Below, one piece after another: positions 8,438-17,699 of a DNA stretch of 64,000 nucleotides (positions are counted from its first letter, which is position 1; each line of letters starts with the position of its first letter). The stretch covers positions 183,669 through 247,668 of IMG/VR virus record IMGVR_UViG_3300017917_001342; one strand, 5' to 3'. Position numbers and translations under genes: made by a program. The notes beneath the pieces are model-generated. The model made no database searches. It had not been told where the DNA came from and saw only the letters and a program-made list of their open reading frames with translations. This DNA is from a virus.

Positions 8438-9060
8438 TAGTCTCTAGGTCCTAAACCAGACTTCTTGAGTAGATCTTTAAGCGCATTAACTTGATCATCC
8501 GCGGTCTTAGGCTTTTCACTTTTAACTTTGTAGCGATCATTGCCAATGGTAGCTAGTGTACCGCCAATGAACTGTTTGATGATATGTTGTGCAAAACCAA
8601 TGGCACTTGATATTGGCATACCAGTTTTTTGTGCAATGGCACTAGCAAGATCAACTGCTGTAAATTCACCAAGTTCGCGCATTGCATTCATAGCTACTTT
8701 CGTAACACGTATCTGTGCGTCTATAGACTGCTGTACACCATGTGGAACATCTGCACCACCGTCACGATCTTCTTCATGCCAACCGTAGCGTTTATCACCC
8801 ACACGATCTACACAGCATTTGAAATCACTTACCACTGTCTTAAGTAGATCAACAATAGAAAAATCACTGTCAGGGTATAGTCTGCGAATATGATCGGCCC
8901 AGTCTTGTACACTGATACCATTTTCTCCTGCGTTCTTAACAGCTTCTAATGCATCAAGTATACGAGTCTGTGTTTCTGGATCATGCTTTTTCAAACGACG
9001 CTCAATTTGAAAATTAACGGATGGTTTATCTGCAATAGACTCTTTTAGTTTTTTTGGCAT
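8437..9060 (-). CDS. Hypothetical helical protein, possibly two winged-helix-like halves, with a head-tag-like N-terminus
   Basis: 207 residues, no membrane span. Residues 25-100 and 120-185 each look like three helices plus a short strand pair (ending DKRYGWHEE and GNDRYKVKS), suggesting a duplicated winged-helix fold. It starts MPKKLKE|S, matching the L-x-E cut tag seen on many proteins here. The upstream minus-strand TAAATA core at 9091-9096 and the downstream kinase make a two-gene late unit. No function assigned. Confidence 0.75.
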   Translation of the reverse strand: MPKKLKESIADKPSVNFQIERRLKKHDPETQTRILDALEAVKNAGENGISVQDWADHIRRLYPDSDFSIVDLLKTVVSDFKCCVDRVGDKRYGWHEEDRDGGADVPHGVQQSIDAQIRVTKVAMNAMRELGEFTAVDLASAIAQKTGMPISSAIGFAQHIIKQFIGGTLATIGNDRYKVKSEKPKTADDQVNALKDLLKKSGLGPRD

Positions 9061-9090
9061 TCGAGCAGTCTTTCTTTTTATCAGTTGAGT

Positions 9091-9096
9091 TATTTA
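9091..9096 (-). promoter_or_regulatory. T4-type late promoter candidate for 9060-7841
   Basis: Minus-strand TAAATA (in AAAATAAATAAC), 30 bases upstream of the ATG at 9060. T4 late promoters consist of TATAAATA alone. Confidence 0.5.
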
Positions 9097-9111
9097 TTTT
9101 GATATTTGCTA

Positions 9112-9139
9112 TTGACACTGTGTCCAAACCTGCTATATT
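9112..9139 (+). promoter_or_regulatory. Sigma-70-like promoter with extended -10
   Basis: TTGACA at 9112-9117, 16-base spacer ending TGC, TATATT at 9134-9139. A (CA) tract and GGAG ribosome site follow before the ATG at 9182. It is divergent from the late promoter at 9091. Confidence 0.8.
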
Positions 9140-9181
9140 ACAGGTATAAAGTTTAACACACACACACACAGGAGAACTTGA

Positions 9182-9577
9182 ATGGGTATTGCTAAAGGCG
9201 CTCTTTATGTTGGCGCAGGATTGATCGGTGTCGCCGTGCTGTTTGGAGTTGCTACTCCGGTACTAAGTGTGCTTACTGCACCCGGACGAGTGCTCACTGA
9301 TACTATGGGTACCAAGAACATTATCAACAACTACGAAATGTTCTATGATATCAATGCAGGGCATGATCGTCGTGTTGCTGACATTGCAGGACACAAAGCT
9401 GCGGTTGCGTCTGCAACTGGTGATGAAAAGAATCGACTCAATGTTGAGTTGATTGGTATGCAACAAACCTGTCGCGATCTTGTTACTCGCTACAACGCAG
9501 AAAGCAGCAAGATGAACAAGTCGCTGTTCAAAGCTGCTGATCTTCCTTCCGAACTTGACATCAACACCTGCAACTGA
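9182..9577 (+). CDS. Membrane-anchored small protein
   Basis: 131 residues. One N-terminal hydrophobic span (about 5-33, GLIGVAVLFGVATPVLSVL) and then a helical soluble part with two Cys. GGAGAAC precedes the ATG. It sits 12 bases upstream of a lipoprotein gene, so the pair may act at the inner membrane, for example in lysis control or superinfection exclusion. That role is a guess from topology and partner. Confidence 0.75.
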   Translation: MGIAKGALYVGAGLIGVAVLFGVATPVLSVLTAPGRVLTDTMGTKNIINNYEMFYDINAGHDRRVADIAGHKAAVASATGDEKNRLNVELIGMQQTCRDLVTRYNAESSKMNKSLFKAADLPSELDINTCN

Positions 9578-9589
9578 TAGGACACTGCT

Positions 9590-10138
9590 ATGAAAAACGT
9601 TCTTGTTAAACTGTCGATTGTTGCCGCTCTGGGTATGACCCTTATGGCCGGTAGCTGCGATATCCAGCCAAATGCATCTACTAAGCAAAGTGAATCACAA
9701 AAAGCTGCTGCCGCTGCTAACTCGATCAATTTTGCCGCAGGCAATGCTGAAATCGACAATATCAAGCGTCGACTGCAACTTACTAGTGATCCTGCGCTGA
9801 TGGGATTCATTGTACTGTTCAACGACATGGGTCGTCCGATCCTGTACACTACTGTAAAAGGCAAGGTTACCAGTGGTAGCAAGCGTCTGACTGCACCGTT
9901 CCAAGAAACTGCACTGACTCGCGGCGGTGTTGCCGACGCTAGCTCGAGCAACTTTACTGATGCACCTAGCGACGAAGGCACTTGGGGTTCTAGCAACCCG
10001 TATATTTTCTTCTGGACTACCAGCGGACAATACATTCAGTGGAGCGGTAACTACCTCTACAGTGACAAGCCGATTCGTATTACTGATAGCCCGGCAGTGG
10101 TGCTGATGGCGGATGAAGCTACTGCACCTAAGCAGTAA
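9590..10138 (+). CDS. Probable lipoprotein
   Basis: 182 residues with a signal peptide (MKNVLVKLSIVAALGMTLMA) and a lipobox-like A-G-S-C, so Cys near residue 23 would be lipidated. The mature part has an Ala/Ser-rich linker and then a compact beta-rich domain with many Trp, Tyr and Gly (about 70-175). No family recognised. A terminator follows. Confidence 0.8.
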   Translation: MKNVLVKLSIVAALGMTLMAGSCDIQPNASTKQSESQKAAAAANSINFAAGNAEIDNIKRRLQLTSDPALMGFIVLFNDMGRPILYTTVKGKVTSGSKRLTAPFQETALTRGGVADASSSNFTDAPSDEGTWGSSNPYIFFWTTSGQYIQWSGNYLYSDKPIRITDSPAVVLMADEATAPKQ

Positions 10139-10160
10139 ATCTGTTAGTAATTTAAGATAA

Positions 10161-10192
10161 AAGGGTGGTGCAATGCGCCACCCTTATTCTTA
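10161..10192 (+). terminator. Hairpin terminator after the lipoprotein gene
   Basis: An 11-pair stem (one G-T pair) between AAGGGTGGTGC and GCGCCACCCTT with an AAT loop, followed by a weak T-rich tail. It separates the 9182-10138 operon from the large late genes. Confidence 0.7.
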
Positions 10193-10213
10193 TGCAGACA
10201 ATATATATGTTGC

Positions 10214-10219
10214 TAAATA
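10214..10219 (+). promoter_or_regulatory. T4-type late promoter candidate
   Basis: TAAATA in TGCTAAATATTC, 38 bases before the ATG at 10258. Confidence 0.5.
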
Positions 10220-10257
10220 TTCAGCGCATAATTTACATTATCCTGGATATTTACACT

Positions 10258-13200
10258 ATGAAAATCAATCAAATTATCAAGCTCAATGAAGAAGATCCCA
10301 TGGGAGTCGGTAATGACTGGGTAGGGTCAGATGGCATTGTAAATGATTTAGAGACTAACAATAGAATTGTAAAAATTACAGGTGAAATAGCTGGTGCACC
10401 AGGTGCCACTGCTGAAGAAATTATAGATACACCATGGTATAAACGATGGTATAAAAACATGGGCTATGGTATAACGAAACTAGGCCGTGGTGCAAAGTGG
10501 ACATTAAAATGGGTAGCTGTTCCAGTTATTGCATTGTATGATTGTTACAATGCCTATCAAGAAATCGCTGCAATACCAAAAGACGATCCAGATAGATTAG
10601 AAAAAGGCACAGCTATAATTTCTAAATTAGTTGCATCGTACGGCTTACCAGTTGTTGGGGGTTATATAGGTGCATTAATAGGTGCTGGCGTAGGTGTATG
10701 GGCAGGTGGTATAGGTGCTTTACCGGCATCAACAATTGGTGCACTTATTGGAACTGCTAGTGCAATAACTGCACAGGTAGTATATGGCGACGATATAGAT
10801 GCAGAAATTGAAAAGCTAGTTAGTGCAATTTTTGATGTAATTGACAGTGAAGATTCAGAAACTACTACAACACCGCAAGACACTGAATCTAATACTTCAC
10901 CTGTTCCGGCCGGACAACCTAACTTTGATAATTTATCATATGAAGATGCATGGAAGGCAGCAAGAAAATTAGCCACAGAACTAGATCCAGATGAACCTGG
11001 GTCTTATTCCTTTGTGTGGCAAGGAAAAACTTATCCGACAAGTTCAAAAGATGAACCGTTAATACCAGCCGAACGTAGACGTAATTTAATTACATTAAAT
11101 CAACTAAACGAAGGTATTGGTTCAGATATCGGTGCAGTTATAAAAGACCTGTTTAAAGGTGCTAAAACACTAGAGCCAGAAATAAAACAAGGAGCAGATG
11201 CAGCCGCAGATGCAGCAAGAGCCGCTGAAGACGCAGCCGCTGCATTAAAAGCTGGTCAAAGTGCAGAAGACGCAGCAAACGTTGCAAAAGAATTAAACAT
11301 TGCAATAAGAGAAAACAATAAATTCCTTGCTGGACTATTAAATGACGCTAGTCATGTTGTAGAGTTAAACGGAAAGAAATATGCTAGGTATTATAGTCCT
11401 GCAAAAGACAAATGGATATGGACAGATATACAAGCCGCCGAAGCAGGCGGTAAACGATCATCTGGGTTTGTAGCCGATGCAACTGCTAAAGAATTAGATG
11501 ATCTGATTAAATCTGGTACAGACACTGCAACAGACGCTGCAAAAGTCGCAGACGATGCTGCAAAAGCTGCTGACGATGCTACAACTACACCGCCTGCTGC
11601 CGCAGATGACGCTGCAACATCAACTACACCAAAACCGGCAGAACCTACAACACCTAAAGCCCCAGAACCTGCAACACCCGCAGCGCCATCTAGACTTACA
11701 CCTGAATACATAGCAAAAATGAAAGCTAAGCCTGTAAGTAAATGGACTGATAAAGAACTTGCAGAATGGGGTTATCCGCCCGAACTTAGAAATGCAGTGA
11801 GTTTTATACAAAAAACAGATATTGATATGCTGATACCTCTGGCTCAAGCATACAAAGTACCAATGCTCAAGAGTATTGCACAGTTAGCAATGAAAACGCC
11901 TGGCGCATTGTTCAGAGCTGTTAAATTACCAGTTACCAATCCAATTGCAATTTTGTTTATTACGGCCCCGGCTGCATTGACATTTTTTAAAGGTGTATTA
12001 GAACTTGATCCGTCTGATCCTCAATACAAAGAAAAATTAACAAAACTAGTTGTTGAATTTGTTGAAACTGTTGGTATCGGTGTTGCTGCTTGGTACATAA
12101 GTGGATTTGCCGGTAAAAAGTTAGCTGGCTTGTTAGGGCTATCAGAAGCTGGTGCATTTGCTTGGTTATTAAAATGGGTTGCTAGAGGCGGTACTATCTG
12201 GGCAGTAAACGAAAATGCAACAATACAATCGTTAATACAAGACCTTATAGGTAAAGGTGCTGATGCAATTGTTGGACCGACTACAAACAATAACGCAACA
12301 ATAAAAACTAATCCCCTATATAAACAAGGTTTTGATTGGGCAAAAGCTCGAGGATATTCAGATCACGACTCTGATGCATTTGCTAGACATATTGTTCAGC
12401 AAGGCGGATTCCGTAACGAATATAAGTTTAACGAACATGCAACTAACACATTTGCTCTTGCATGGTTGTACAAACAATTAAACGAATCTAACAGTCCAGT
12501 TAGAATTGTAAAGATAAACAAACACATTAAAAATCTGTTAGAATACTTTGACAATTCTAATGCAGTGCATAAATTTGCAATTTCATTGTCGGAATCTATC
12601 AGTTTCAATGAAGAACAAACAAATAATTTTATGACTAATATAACTGCTGCTATTGCGGCTAACACCAAAGGCGACAAAATGGGTGCGCAAAAAGCATTAG
12701 ATGCAGCTAAGCAAAGTCAACCTGCAACAGCACAAGATCAAATTAATCAAAAGAAAGTACTAGATCAAATGGCTAGAACCAACCCTGGATTAAACATACC
12801 GAACACCAATCAAAATGTAACAGAAGACGATCCGATGGGCGCAGGTAATGATTGGGCAACTACTGCAAATGCAAATGATCCAACTGCAAAAGGCACAGAT
12901 CTACTTGCTGCGTATAATGAATTTGCTGCAAAATATCCTGCTGCTAAATTCTTATTGGACATTGTACCTGTTACAGGTACTGCAACCAGTGTTATTGATG
13001 CAAGTCAAGACCTATACAACGGAAAATACGGAAAAGCTGCACTTGATATTCTAGGTGCTATACCAGGTTTCAAAATTGGAAAATATATAAGTCAAGGTCT
13101 AGCTAAAGCTATAAAAGCTGCAAATGTAACTACTAAAACTGCAAACTATGCAAACGCTACAGCAGGACTTGTAGGCAATGAAATCAACGAATCACCTAAA

Positions 13201-15291
13201 GTAGGCGATCACATGATGTTGGAATTGGCAGATGGCCGCGTTGTGGTTGCACCAATTGCAGAACTGCGCGGCAATGGTATAGTAGTAGAACTAGACGAAA
13301 CTGGTAACCAGTGGTTAGAAGAAAGTCCAGAACATCATGCCCTTAAGATAGGTCAAGGTGACGGACACCCATTGAGTACTACAGCCGAAATTTGGAACGC
13401 TATGATAGATCAGTTACCAAGCGATACACCGGACGGTTGGGCAGAAGTATTCATTAGTATGCAAAATCAAACGGGTCAGCCTGCTAGAATCATGCCAAGA
13501 CTTTGGTCGCAAATTTGGCGTCAACAGCACAATGCGCTAGGGGATAGCCTGACTAGAGTTGATATGACAAATTGGGCAGAAGAAGTAGGTAAAGCATTAG
13601 ACAGATCAGGTTTAGTTGAATCATCAATAGAACCATCTAACAGCAATAAGTTAAAGAAACATCTGGATCCTAAAGACCCTGCAATGCTAGCAGTATGGAT
13701 GGCAAGTCGTGCTGGTATAAAAGGTGTACCGGTTGACAAATTTGCCAAAGCCAAAGCTGTACAAAGCGGATTGCCAGCAGACCACTGGTGGAAAAAGATT
13801 AAAAAACTAGTGCAAGAAGGTGCAGTACCAACAGTGCCTAGACTATTAGCTGCTAGAGATATTGAGCCTCTGGTACATTTTGAAGGCGACTATTACATAG
13901 TAAGTCACAACGATGGCAAACATTTAAAGTACGATCTAGTTAAAAAAGTAGTAGCAACAACTGATCGTAACACACCTGCATATCAACATGTAGATCATCT
14001 AGACACAGGTCTACACAGGATTACTAAAGAACAGCTTCGCAGATTAGCTAATGTTGCAATGGAAGCAGATAAACTTGCAGATGGTGAGGACGATACTCCT
14101 GATTTGCCAGACCTACTAGGCGTTATTGCACAGGTAATGGGCCGCAAAGTGCGTAAGCATCCAGATGCATTGTCAACTACCGTTAAGAAATCTGACATGG
14201 GTTATGTAGTCAGTAACCTACTGGTTAGACACTTAGATGGTACAGAAGCACAGGATTTGAAAAATGCATTGCATCGTGCAGGATACAATGTATCAAAAGT
14301 CATTATCAATCCAACAACTATATTGGTAATACTGAAAACTACAAAAACAACTCCTAATACCACAGCTATAATAACTGCTACTCCGCAACCAGATGTAGTA
14401 GGTGGACTTGCAGAAAGTGCCTATGCTATGGAAAAGCGTTATTACATAGTTCGTAAAGACGTTCCCACTGCACCAGTACCGGGTATGAGCGGCTATCACC
14501 AAAAGAGTGAAGCTGATAAAAAACTTGCCAGCATGAAGAACAGTGATCAATATATGGTTCGTGCAATTGACAGCAAGCGTTTGCCAAAAGATGAAATTGC
14601 AGAAGCACGTAGAGATTTTAACTTTGACGAAAACGATATTGCACGTATAGCAGCAATGGATGATCTTGATGCTGCTAAACGATATGCTATCAAATTGATA
14701 ACAGCTAAAACTCGTAGACCAATGACTAAAGATAAGATCATGTGGTTTACAAATTCTATCAATGATACCAAGACAATGAATCGTTTAGTCAAAATGCTTT
14801 ACGACATGATGCTAAGTGGCGAAGGTCATGGTGTTATTGGTGATAGATATTCTACTGGTAAAAGCAGTTATCGCAGACAGTTCGATGAAGAATCACAACG
14901 TCTAGATCCAAAATGCTGGAAGGGTTATCGTAAGCAAGGCACTAAAGTTAAAGACGGAGTTCGTGTTAACAACTGTGTAAAAGTCAACGAAGAAATAAAC
15001 GAAGCAGAATACCAAGGCAAAAGTGTACCTCTCAACAAGCCAATACGTACAAGCCCAAGTGAAGGCGGTAAGTTCAAAGTCTATGTAAAGGATCCTAAAA
15101 CTGGTAACATCAAAATGGTACGTTTTGGTGATACTACTGGGTTGACTATCAAACGTGATGATCCAGAACGTCGTAAGAATTTCCGTGCAAGACACCATTG
15201 CGATAATCCAGGTCCAAAAACCAAAGCACGCTATTGGTCCTGTAAGATGTGGACTCGCAAGCCTGTTGGTCAAGTGTTGAAAGGAAAATAA
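10258..15291 (+). CDS. Giant modular polyprotein, probable packaged/ejected head protein
   Basis: 1677 residues from ATG 10258; a GTG at 10165 lies inside the terminator and is rejected. The tag MKINQIIKLNE|E is followed by predicted (L/I/V)-x-E cuts after E285, E743, E856, E978, E1121, E1386 and E1582, which would give eight or nine pieces. Module 12-285 has glycine-zipper hydrophobic stretches (about 140-190). Module 286-743 has Ala-rich coils, a Pro/Thr linker and more hydrophobic segments, so it could enter membranes as ejection proteins do. The new N-termini after E11 and E856 are near copies (EDPMGVGNDW, DDPMGAGNDW). The C-terminus has two Cys/basic motifs, CWKGYRKQG...NC and ARHHCDNPG...YWSC, which I recognise as recurring in phage proteins without known function. 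Confidence 0.8.
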   Translation: MKINQIIKLNEEDPMGVGNDWVGSDGIVNDLETNNRIVKITGEIAGAPGATAEEIIDTPWYKRWYKNMGYGITKLGRGAKWTLKWVAVPVIALYDCYNAYQEIAAIPKDDPDRLEKGTAIISKLVASYGLPVVGGYIGALIGAGVGVWAGGIGALPASTIGALIGTASAITAQVVYGDDIDAEIEKLVSAIFDVIDSEDSETTTTPQDTESNTSPVPAGQPNFDNLSYEDAWKAARKLATELDPDEPGSYSFVWQGKTYPTSSKDEPLIPAERRRNLITLNQLNEGIGSDIGAVIKDLFKGAKTLEPEIKQGADAAADAARAAEDAAAALKAGQSAEDAANVAKELNIAIRENNKFLAGLLNDASHVVELNGKKYARYYSPAKDKWIWTDIQAAEAGGKRSSGFVADATAKELDDLIKSGTDTATDAAKVADDAAKAADDATTTPPAAADDAATSTTPKPAEPTTPKAPEPATPAAPSRLTPEYIAKMKAKPVSKWTDKELAEWGYPPELRNAVSFIQKTDIDMLIPLAQAYKVPMLKSIAQLAMKTPGALFRAVKLPVTNPIAILFITAPAALTFFKGVLELDPSDPQYKEKLTKLVVEFVETVGIGVAAWYISGFAGKKLAGLLGLSEAGAFAWLLKWVARGGTIWAVNENATIQSLIQDLIGKGADAIVGPTTNNNATIKTNPLYKQGFDWAKARGYSDHDSDAFARHIVQQGGFRNEYKFNEHATNTFALAWLYKQLNESNSPVRIVKINKHIKNLLEYFDNSNAVHKFAISLSESISFNEEQTNNFMTNITAAIAANTKGDKMGAQKALDAAKQSQPATAQDQINQKKVLDQMARTNPGLNIPNTNQNVTEDDPMGAGNDWATTANANDPTAKGTDLLAAYNEFAAKYPAAKFLLDIVPVTGTATSVIDASQDLYNGKYGKAALDILGAIPGFKIGKYISQGLAKAIKAANVTTKTANYANATAGLVGNEINESPKVGDHMMLELADGRVVVAPIAELRGNGIVVELDETGNQWLEESPEHHALKIGQGDGHPLSTTAEIWNAMIDQLPSDTPDGWAEVFISMQNQTGQPARIMPRLWSQIWRQQHNALGDSLTRVDMTNWAEEVGKALDRSGLVESSIEPSNSNKLKKHLDPKDPAMLAVWMASRAGIKGVPVDKFAKAKAVQSGLPADHWWKKIKKLVQEGAVPTVPRLLAARDIEPLVHFEGDYYIVSHNDGKHLKYDLVKKVVATTDRNTPAYQHVDHLDTGLHRITKEQLRRLANVAMEADKLADGEDDTPDLPDLLGVIAQVMGRKVRKHPDALSTTVKKSDMGYVVSNLLVRHLDGTEAQDLKNALHRAGYNVSKVIINPTTILVILKTTKTTPNTTAIITATPQPDVVGGLAESAYAMEKRYYIVRKDVPTAPVPGMSGYHQKSEADKKLASMKNSDQYMVRAIDSKRLPKDEIAEARRDFNFDENDIARIAAMDDLDAAKRYAIKLITAKTRRPMTKDKIMWFTNSINDTKTMNRLVKMLYDMMLSGEGHGVIGDRYSTGKSSYRRQFDEESQRLDPKCWKGYRKQGTKVKDGVRVNNCVKVNEEINEAEYQGKSVPLNKPIRTSPSEGGKFKVYVKDPKTGNIKMVRFGDTTGLTIKRDDPERRKNFRARHHCDNPGPKTKARYWSCKMWTRKPVGQVLKGK

Positions 15292-15292
15292 T

Positions 15293-15742
15293 ATGCGCTT
15301 GTCTGAAATGCTCACATTTGATCAAGACACTATAGACCATTTTGCAGAGATACTAGAAAAAGGTGAACCCTGGGCTATACAAACGATCTACGACGAATTA
15401 GAAGAATATGGTATACCCGACGGTGAGGAAGCTGTATTGTTTAGAGAACTGCTACCTGAGATAGTTGCCTGGTTTAATAACGCAATAACTCATGAGGCTC
15501 TTGCATATTCTGTAATAGATTACGCAATATTTCTAATACAGAACGAAAATCTTACAGCATTAATACCATTTGTCGTTAGAAGTTTAAAAGCAAATAAAAC
15601 CGCAGTAATTAAACATCTGTTAACATTGATAAAAACCAATCACGAAGGTGCATTAGCAAGAGATTTGTTCAATGATCTATCAAAGTTTAACCTAAATTGG
15701 CCTGAATTAGCTGTAATTAAAAAAAGTTTAGAAGCGTTTTAA
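15293..15742 (+). CDS. WPEL-repeat protein, short
   Basis: 149 residues, all helical. It starts MRLSEMLTFDQ (tag-like but without a clear cut) one base after the previous stop and ends with one repeat unit: a helix around KTAVIKHLLTLIK, then LNWPELAVIKKSL. It is the simplest member of the family. Function unknown; the stop abuts the ATG of the next gene. Confidence 0.8.
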   Translation: MRLSEMLTFDQDTIDHFAEILEKGEPWAIQTIYDELEEYGIPDGEEAVLFRELLPEIVAWFNNAITHEALAYSVIDYAIFLIQNENLTALIPFVVRSLKANKTAVIKHLLTLIKTNHEGALARDLFNDLSKFNLNWPELAVIKKSLEAF

Positions 15743-16474
15743 ATGAGCGATAGCCCCTATACAGTTGTTAGTAAATCGTTTGATGAATTAAATGCTGCAA
15801 GTGAAGAAGCGCAGATTGCAGCAGTTAAAGCCAGACCAAATCTAATAACAAAAATTGATAATCCCAGTGCAGCAGTGCAATGGGCAGCAATTGAAGCTCA
15901 CGCAATTGTTGCCAGATACTTAGAGCATCTCGATGAGCGTGTACAACGAAAACTGATAGAAATAGATTATCGTAATCTACGTTACATAAACAATCCATCG
16001 CCTAGTATACAGTTAGCAGCAGTAACAGAAGATCCTAAAAGTATTCAGTATATTACCAATCCAACTCCAGAAGCACAGGTTGTAGCAACTAAAAAATGGC
16101 CCGAGGCTATACGATACATCAGTAGTCCAACCGAAGATGCGCAGGTAAATGCAGTTCTTGGTCATCCGTGGTCTATAGAACACATTGCTGAGCCTTGTGT
16201 GCAAGCACAAAAAATTGCAATATATAGTCAACCAGGTACAATGTTTGACTTGCAATGGCAGTTAGATCCTAATATCTTCAAAGAAGATGTAATCAAAACC
16301 GCCATTATTCGCACGATATTAACATCGTTAAAAAAGGACGGTAATACATATCAGGCAAGAAGATTTATCAATTTTTTAAAATCTTTTGATGTACAATGGC
16401 CTGAACTCGCAGTTATAGAACGTAGCATAGGCAACGAACCAGATGATGAATATGACGAAGGAATTCAACTATGA
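15743..16474 (+). CDS. NPxxEAQ-repeat protein with C-terminal WPEL unit
   Basis: 243 residues. Residues about 20-165 hold six or seven repeats of about 23 residues, each with an 'I..I.NP(S/T)..(A/V)Q.AAV' core (INNPSPSIQLAAV, ITNPTPEAQVVAT, ISSPTEDAQVNAV). This is a helical solenoid known from other phage proteins. It ends with FDVQWPELAVIERSIG, the repeat of the neighbouring genes. A fused solenoid and WPEL unit suggests a protein-binding scaffold. Its stop overlaps the next ATG (ATGA). Confidence 0.8.
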   Translation: MSDSPYTVVSKSFDELNAASEEAQIAAVKARPNLITKIDNPSAAVQWAAIEAHAIVARYLEHLDERVQRKLIEIDYRNLRYINNPSPSIQLAAVTEDPKSIQYITNPTPEAQVVATKKWPEAIRYISSPTEDAQVNAVLGHPWSIEHIAEPCVQAQKIAIYSQPGTMFDLQWQLDPNIFKEDVIKTAIIRTILTSLKKDGNTYQARRFINFLKSFDVQWPELAVIERSIGNEPDDEYDEGIQL

Positions 16475-17220
16475 AAGCCAATGAATTCATTAACGAATCT
16501 ATCAAATGGCAAGGCAACTCAGGTGCTACTCAAGCACGCCAAACTGATCATACTATTGAGGAAGCACGACGTTACGTTAAAGAAAACTATCCTCGAAATA
16601 AAACCTATACTATCAGCAGACTTGAACCAGGGTTTAGAGCATTGGATGCCAAAACCGGCTCTACTAATCCCAGTGCAGCAAATGCTACACTAAATCAAGA
16701 AGCAGCACTGAACCAGTTTGTTGAAATCTTTAAACTAAAACAAAATCCCTACATGAGCGGCAGCGAGCAAGTAACTGGCAGTATAGGATTCAGTTGGCAT
16801 GTAGGTGAAGATAAAGAGCGCAAGCATGCCATCTTCTATTATGAAGATCGCGGCATGGGCAATGACAGTATCACCATTGCTGCAAAAACCATTGTTGAAC
16901 TCAAAGTAATGCAAGAAGTTCTTATTCATACAGGTCTTATCCCTGATCCTGATGAGGCCAAAGCAAAACGCACCGCTGACGCAGATAAACGTAGAGATGT
17001 ACTTGCTAAAAAAGGCATTAAAATTGGTACTCGCATTACTGCTCGTAGACTAGACAACGGCGAAGTGTGGTTTGCTGGCAACGTAACTAGCATTGCACAA
17101 AACGGCTCTGTGGGTATTACTATTGATCAAGTAGATCCTGCTGTACAAGGTGTTACAGTTGGCAGTGTGTATAAAATGAAGCCAGGTAGTATTAGCAAAG
17201 ACATGATCTCCAATGACTGA
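16471..17220 (+). CDS. Probable internal head protein
   Basis: 249 residues. The N-terminus MKANEFINE|S matches the head-tag pattern very well (T4 internal protein III begins MKTYQEFIAE|A). The mature part has a helical N-terminal half, a beta-rich centre (FSWHVGEDKERKHAIFYYED) and a C-terminal SH3-like barrel (about 178-240, KIGTRITARRLDNGEVWFAG). No enzyme motif seen. It overlaps the preceding stop by four bases and is followed by a late promoter. Confidence 0.8.
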   Translation: MKANEFINESIKWQGNSGATQARQTDHTIEEARRYVKENYPRNKTYTISRLEPGFRALDAKTGSTNPSAANATLNQEAALNQFVEIFKLKQNPYMSGSEQVTGSIGFSWHVGEDKERKHAIFYYEDRGMGNDSITIAAKTIVELKVMQEVLIHTGLIPDPDEAKAKRTADADKRRDVLAKKGIKIGTRITARRLDNGEVWFAGNVTSIAQNGSVGITIDQVDPAVQGVTVGSVYKMKPGSISKDMISND

Positions 17221-17230
17221 TTATTTTCAA

Positions 17231-17236
17231 TAAATA
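17231..17236 (+). promoter_or_regulatory. T4-type late promoter candidate
   Basis: TAAATA in TCAATAAATATCAT, with AGGAG five bases later and the ATG at 17253. This is a conventional short leader with a ribosome site. Confidence 0.65.
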
Positions 17237-17252
17237 TCATAGGAGATTTATT

Positions 17253-17699
17253 ATGCGATTAGCAGATTTGTACGGCGACTTGTTTGAGTCTATCACAGCA
17301 GATGATATTAAAGATCCTATTTCCAAGGGACTAGTTCCTAATTTCATCCACAGTATGCCGTCTACTCATCTGCTAACAGGTATGGATCAATACTATCAAT
17401 ATTATAGATTCTTGATTGCCATTGCAGGTTACCCGGAAGATTCCGACATACCATTAACTAGTGTTGTTAGGGATTGGCCTATGACAGTAGCATACACTAC
17501 ACAAGAAAAAGAAATGATAGATAAAGTTGCCAAACGTATGGGTATATCACCTACAGAAATTGCGTACGAAGGCAGTAAAGAATTACCCGATACCTACACT
17601 GTAAGTCCGGTAATGAAATTTTCAATGACTGAATCTCAACACCGCAAATTAAAAAATCTAGCAGTTCTAACAGAGGCAATGATAAATGAAACTAAATGA
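17253..17699 (+). CDS. Small tagged protein, paralogue of the first domain of the next gene
   Basis: 148 residues. The tag MRLADLYGDLFE|S is followed by a domain whose order of motifs (YYQYYRF, a Trp-containing turn, YTTQEKEMIDKVAKRMG, VSPVMKFSMTES) matches residues 35-125 of the protein from 17686 (YLQYRF, YTPEEIETVRLAAEQSG, VSPVMPFHMSET). The function of the shared domain is unknown. The end overlaps the next gene by 14 bases. Confidence 0.8.
   Translation: MRLADLYGDLFESITADDIKDPISKGLVPNFIHSMPSTHLLTGMDQYYQYYRFLIAIAGYPEDSDIPLTSVVRDWPMTVAYTTQEKEMIDKVAKRMGISPTEIAYEGSKELPDTYTVSPVMKFSMTESQHRKLKNLAVLTEAMINETK

Noticed and set aside
9156-9169. (CA) repeat before the gene at 9182
   Set aside because: A short simple tract in a leader; no evidence of phase variation.
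10165-10257. GTG start at 10165 extending the giant protein
   Set aside because: It lies inside the terminator hairpin and would hide the head tag that begins at ATG 10258.
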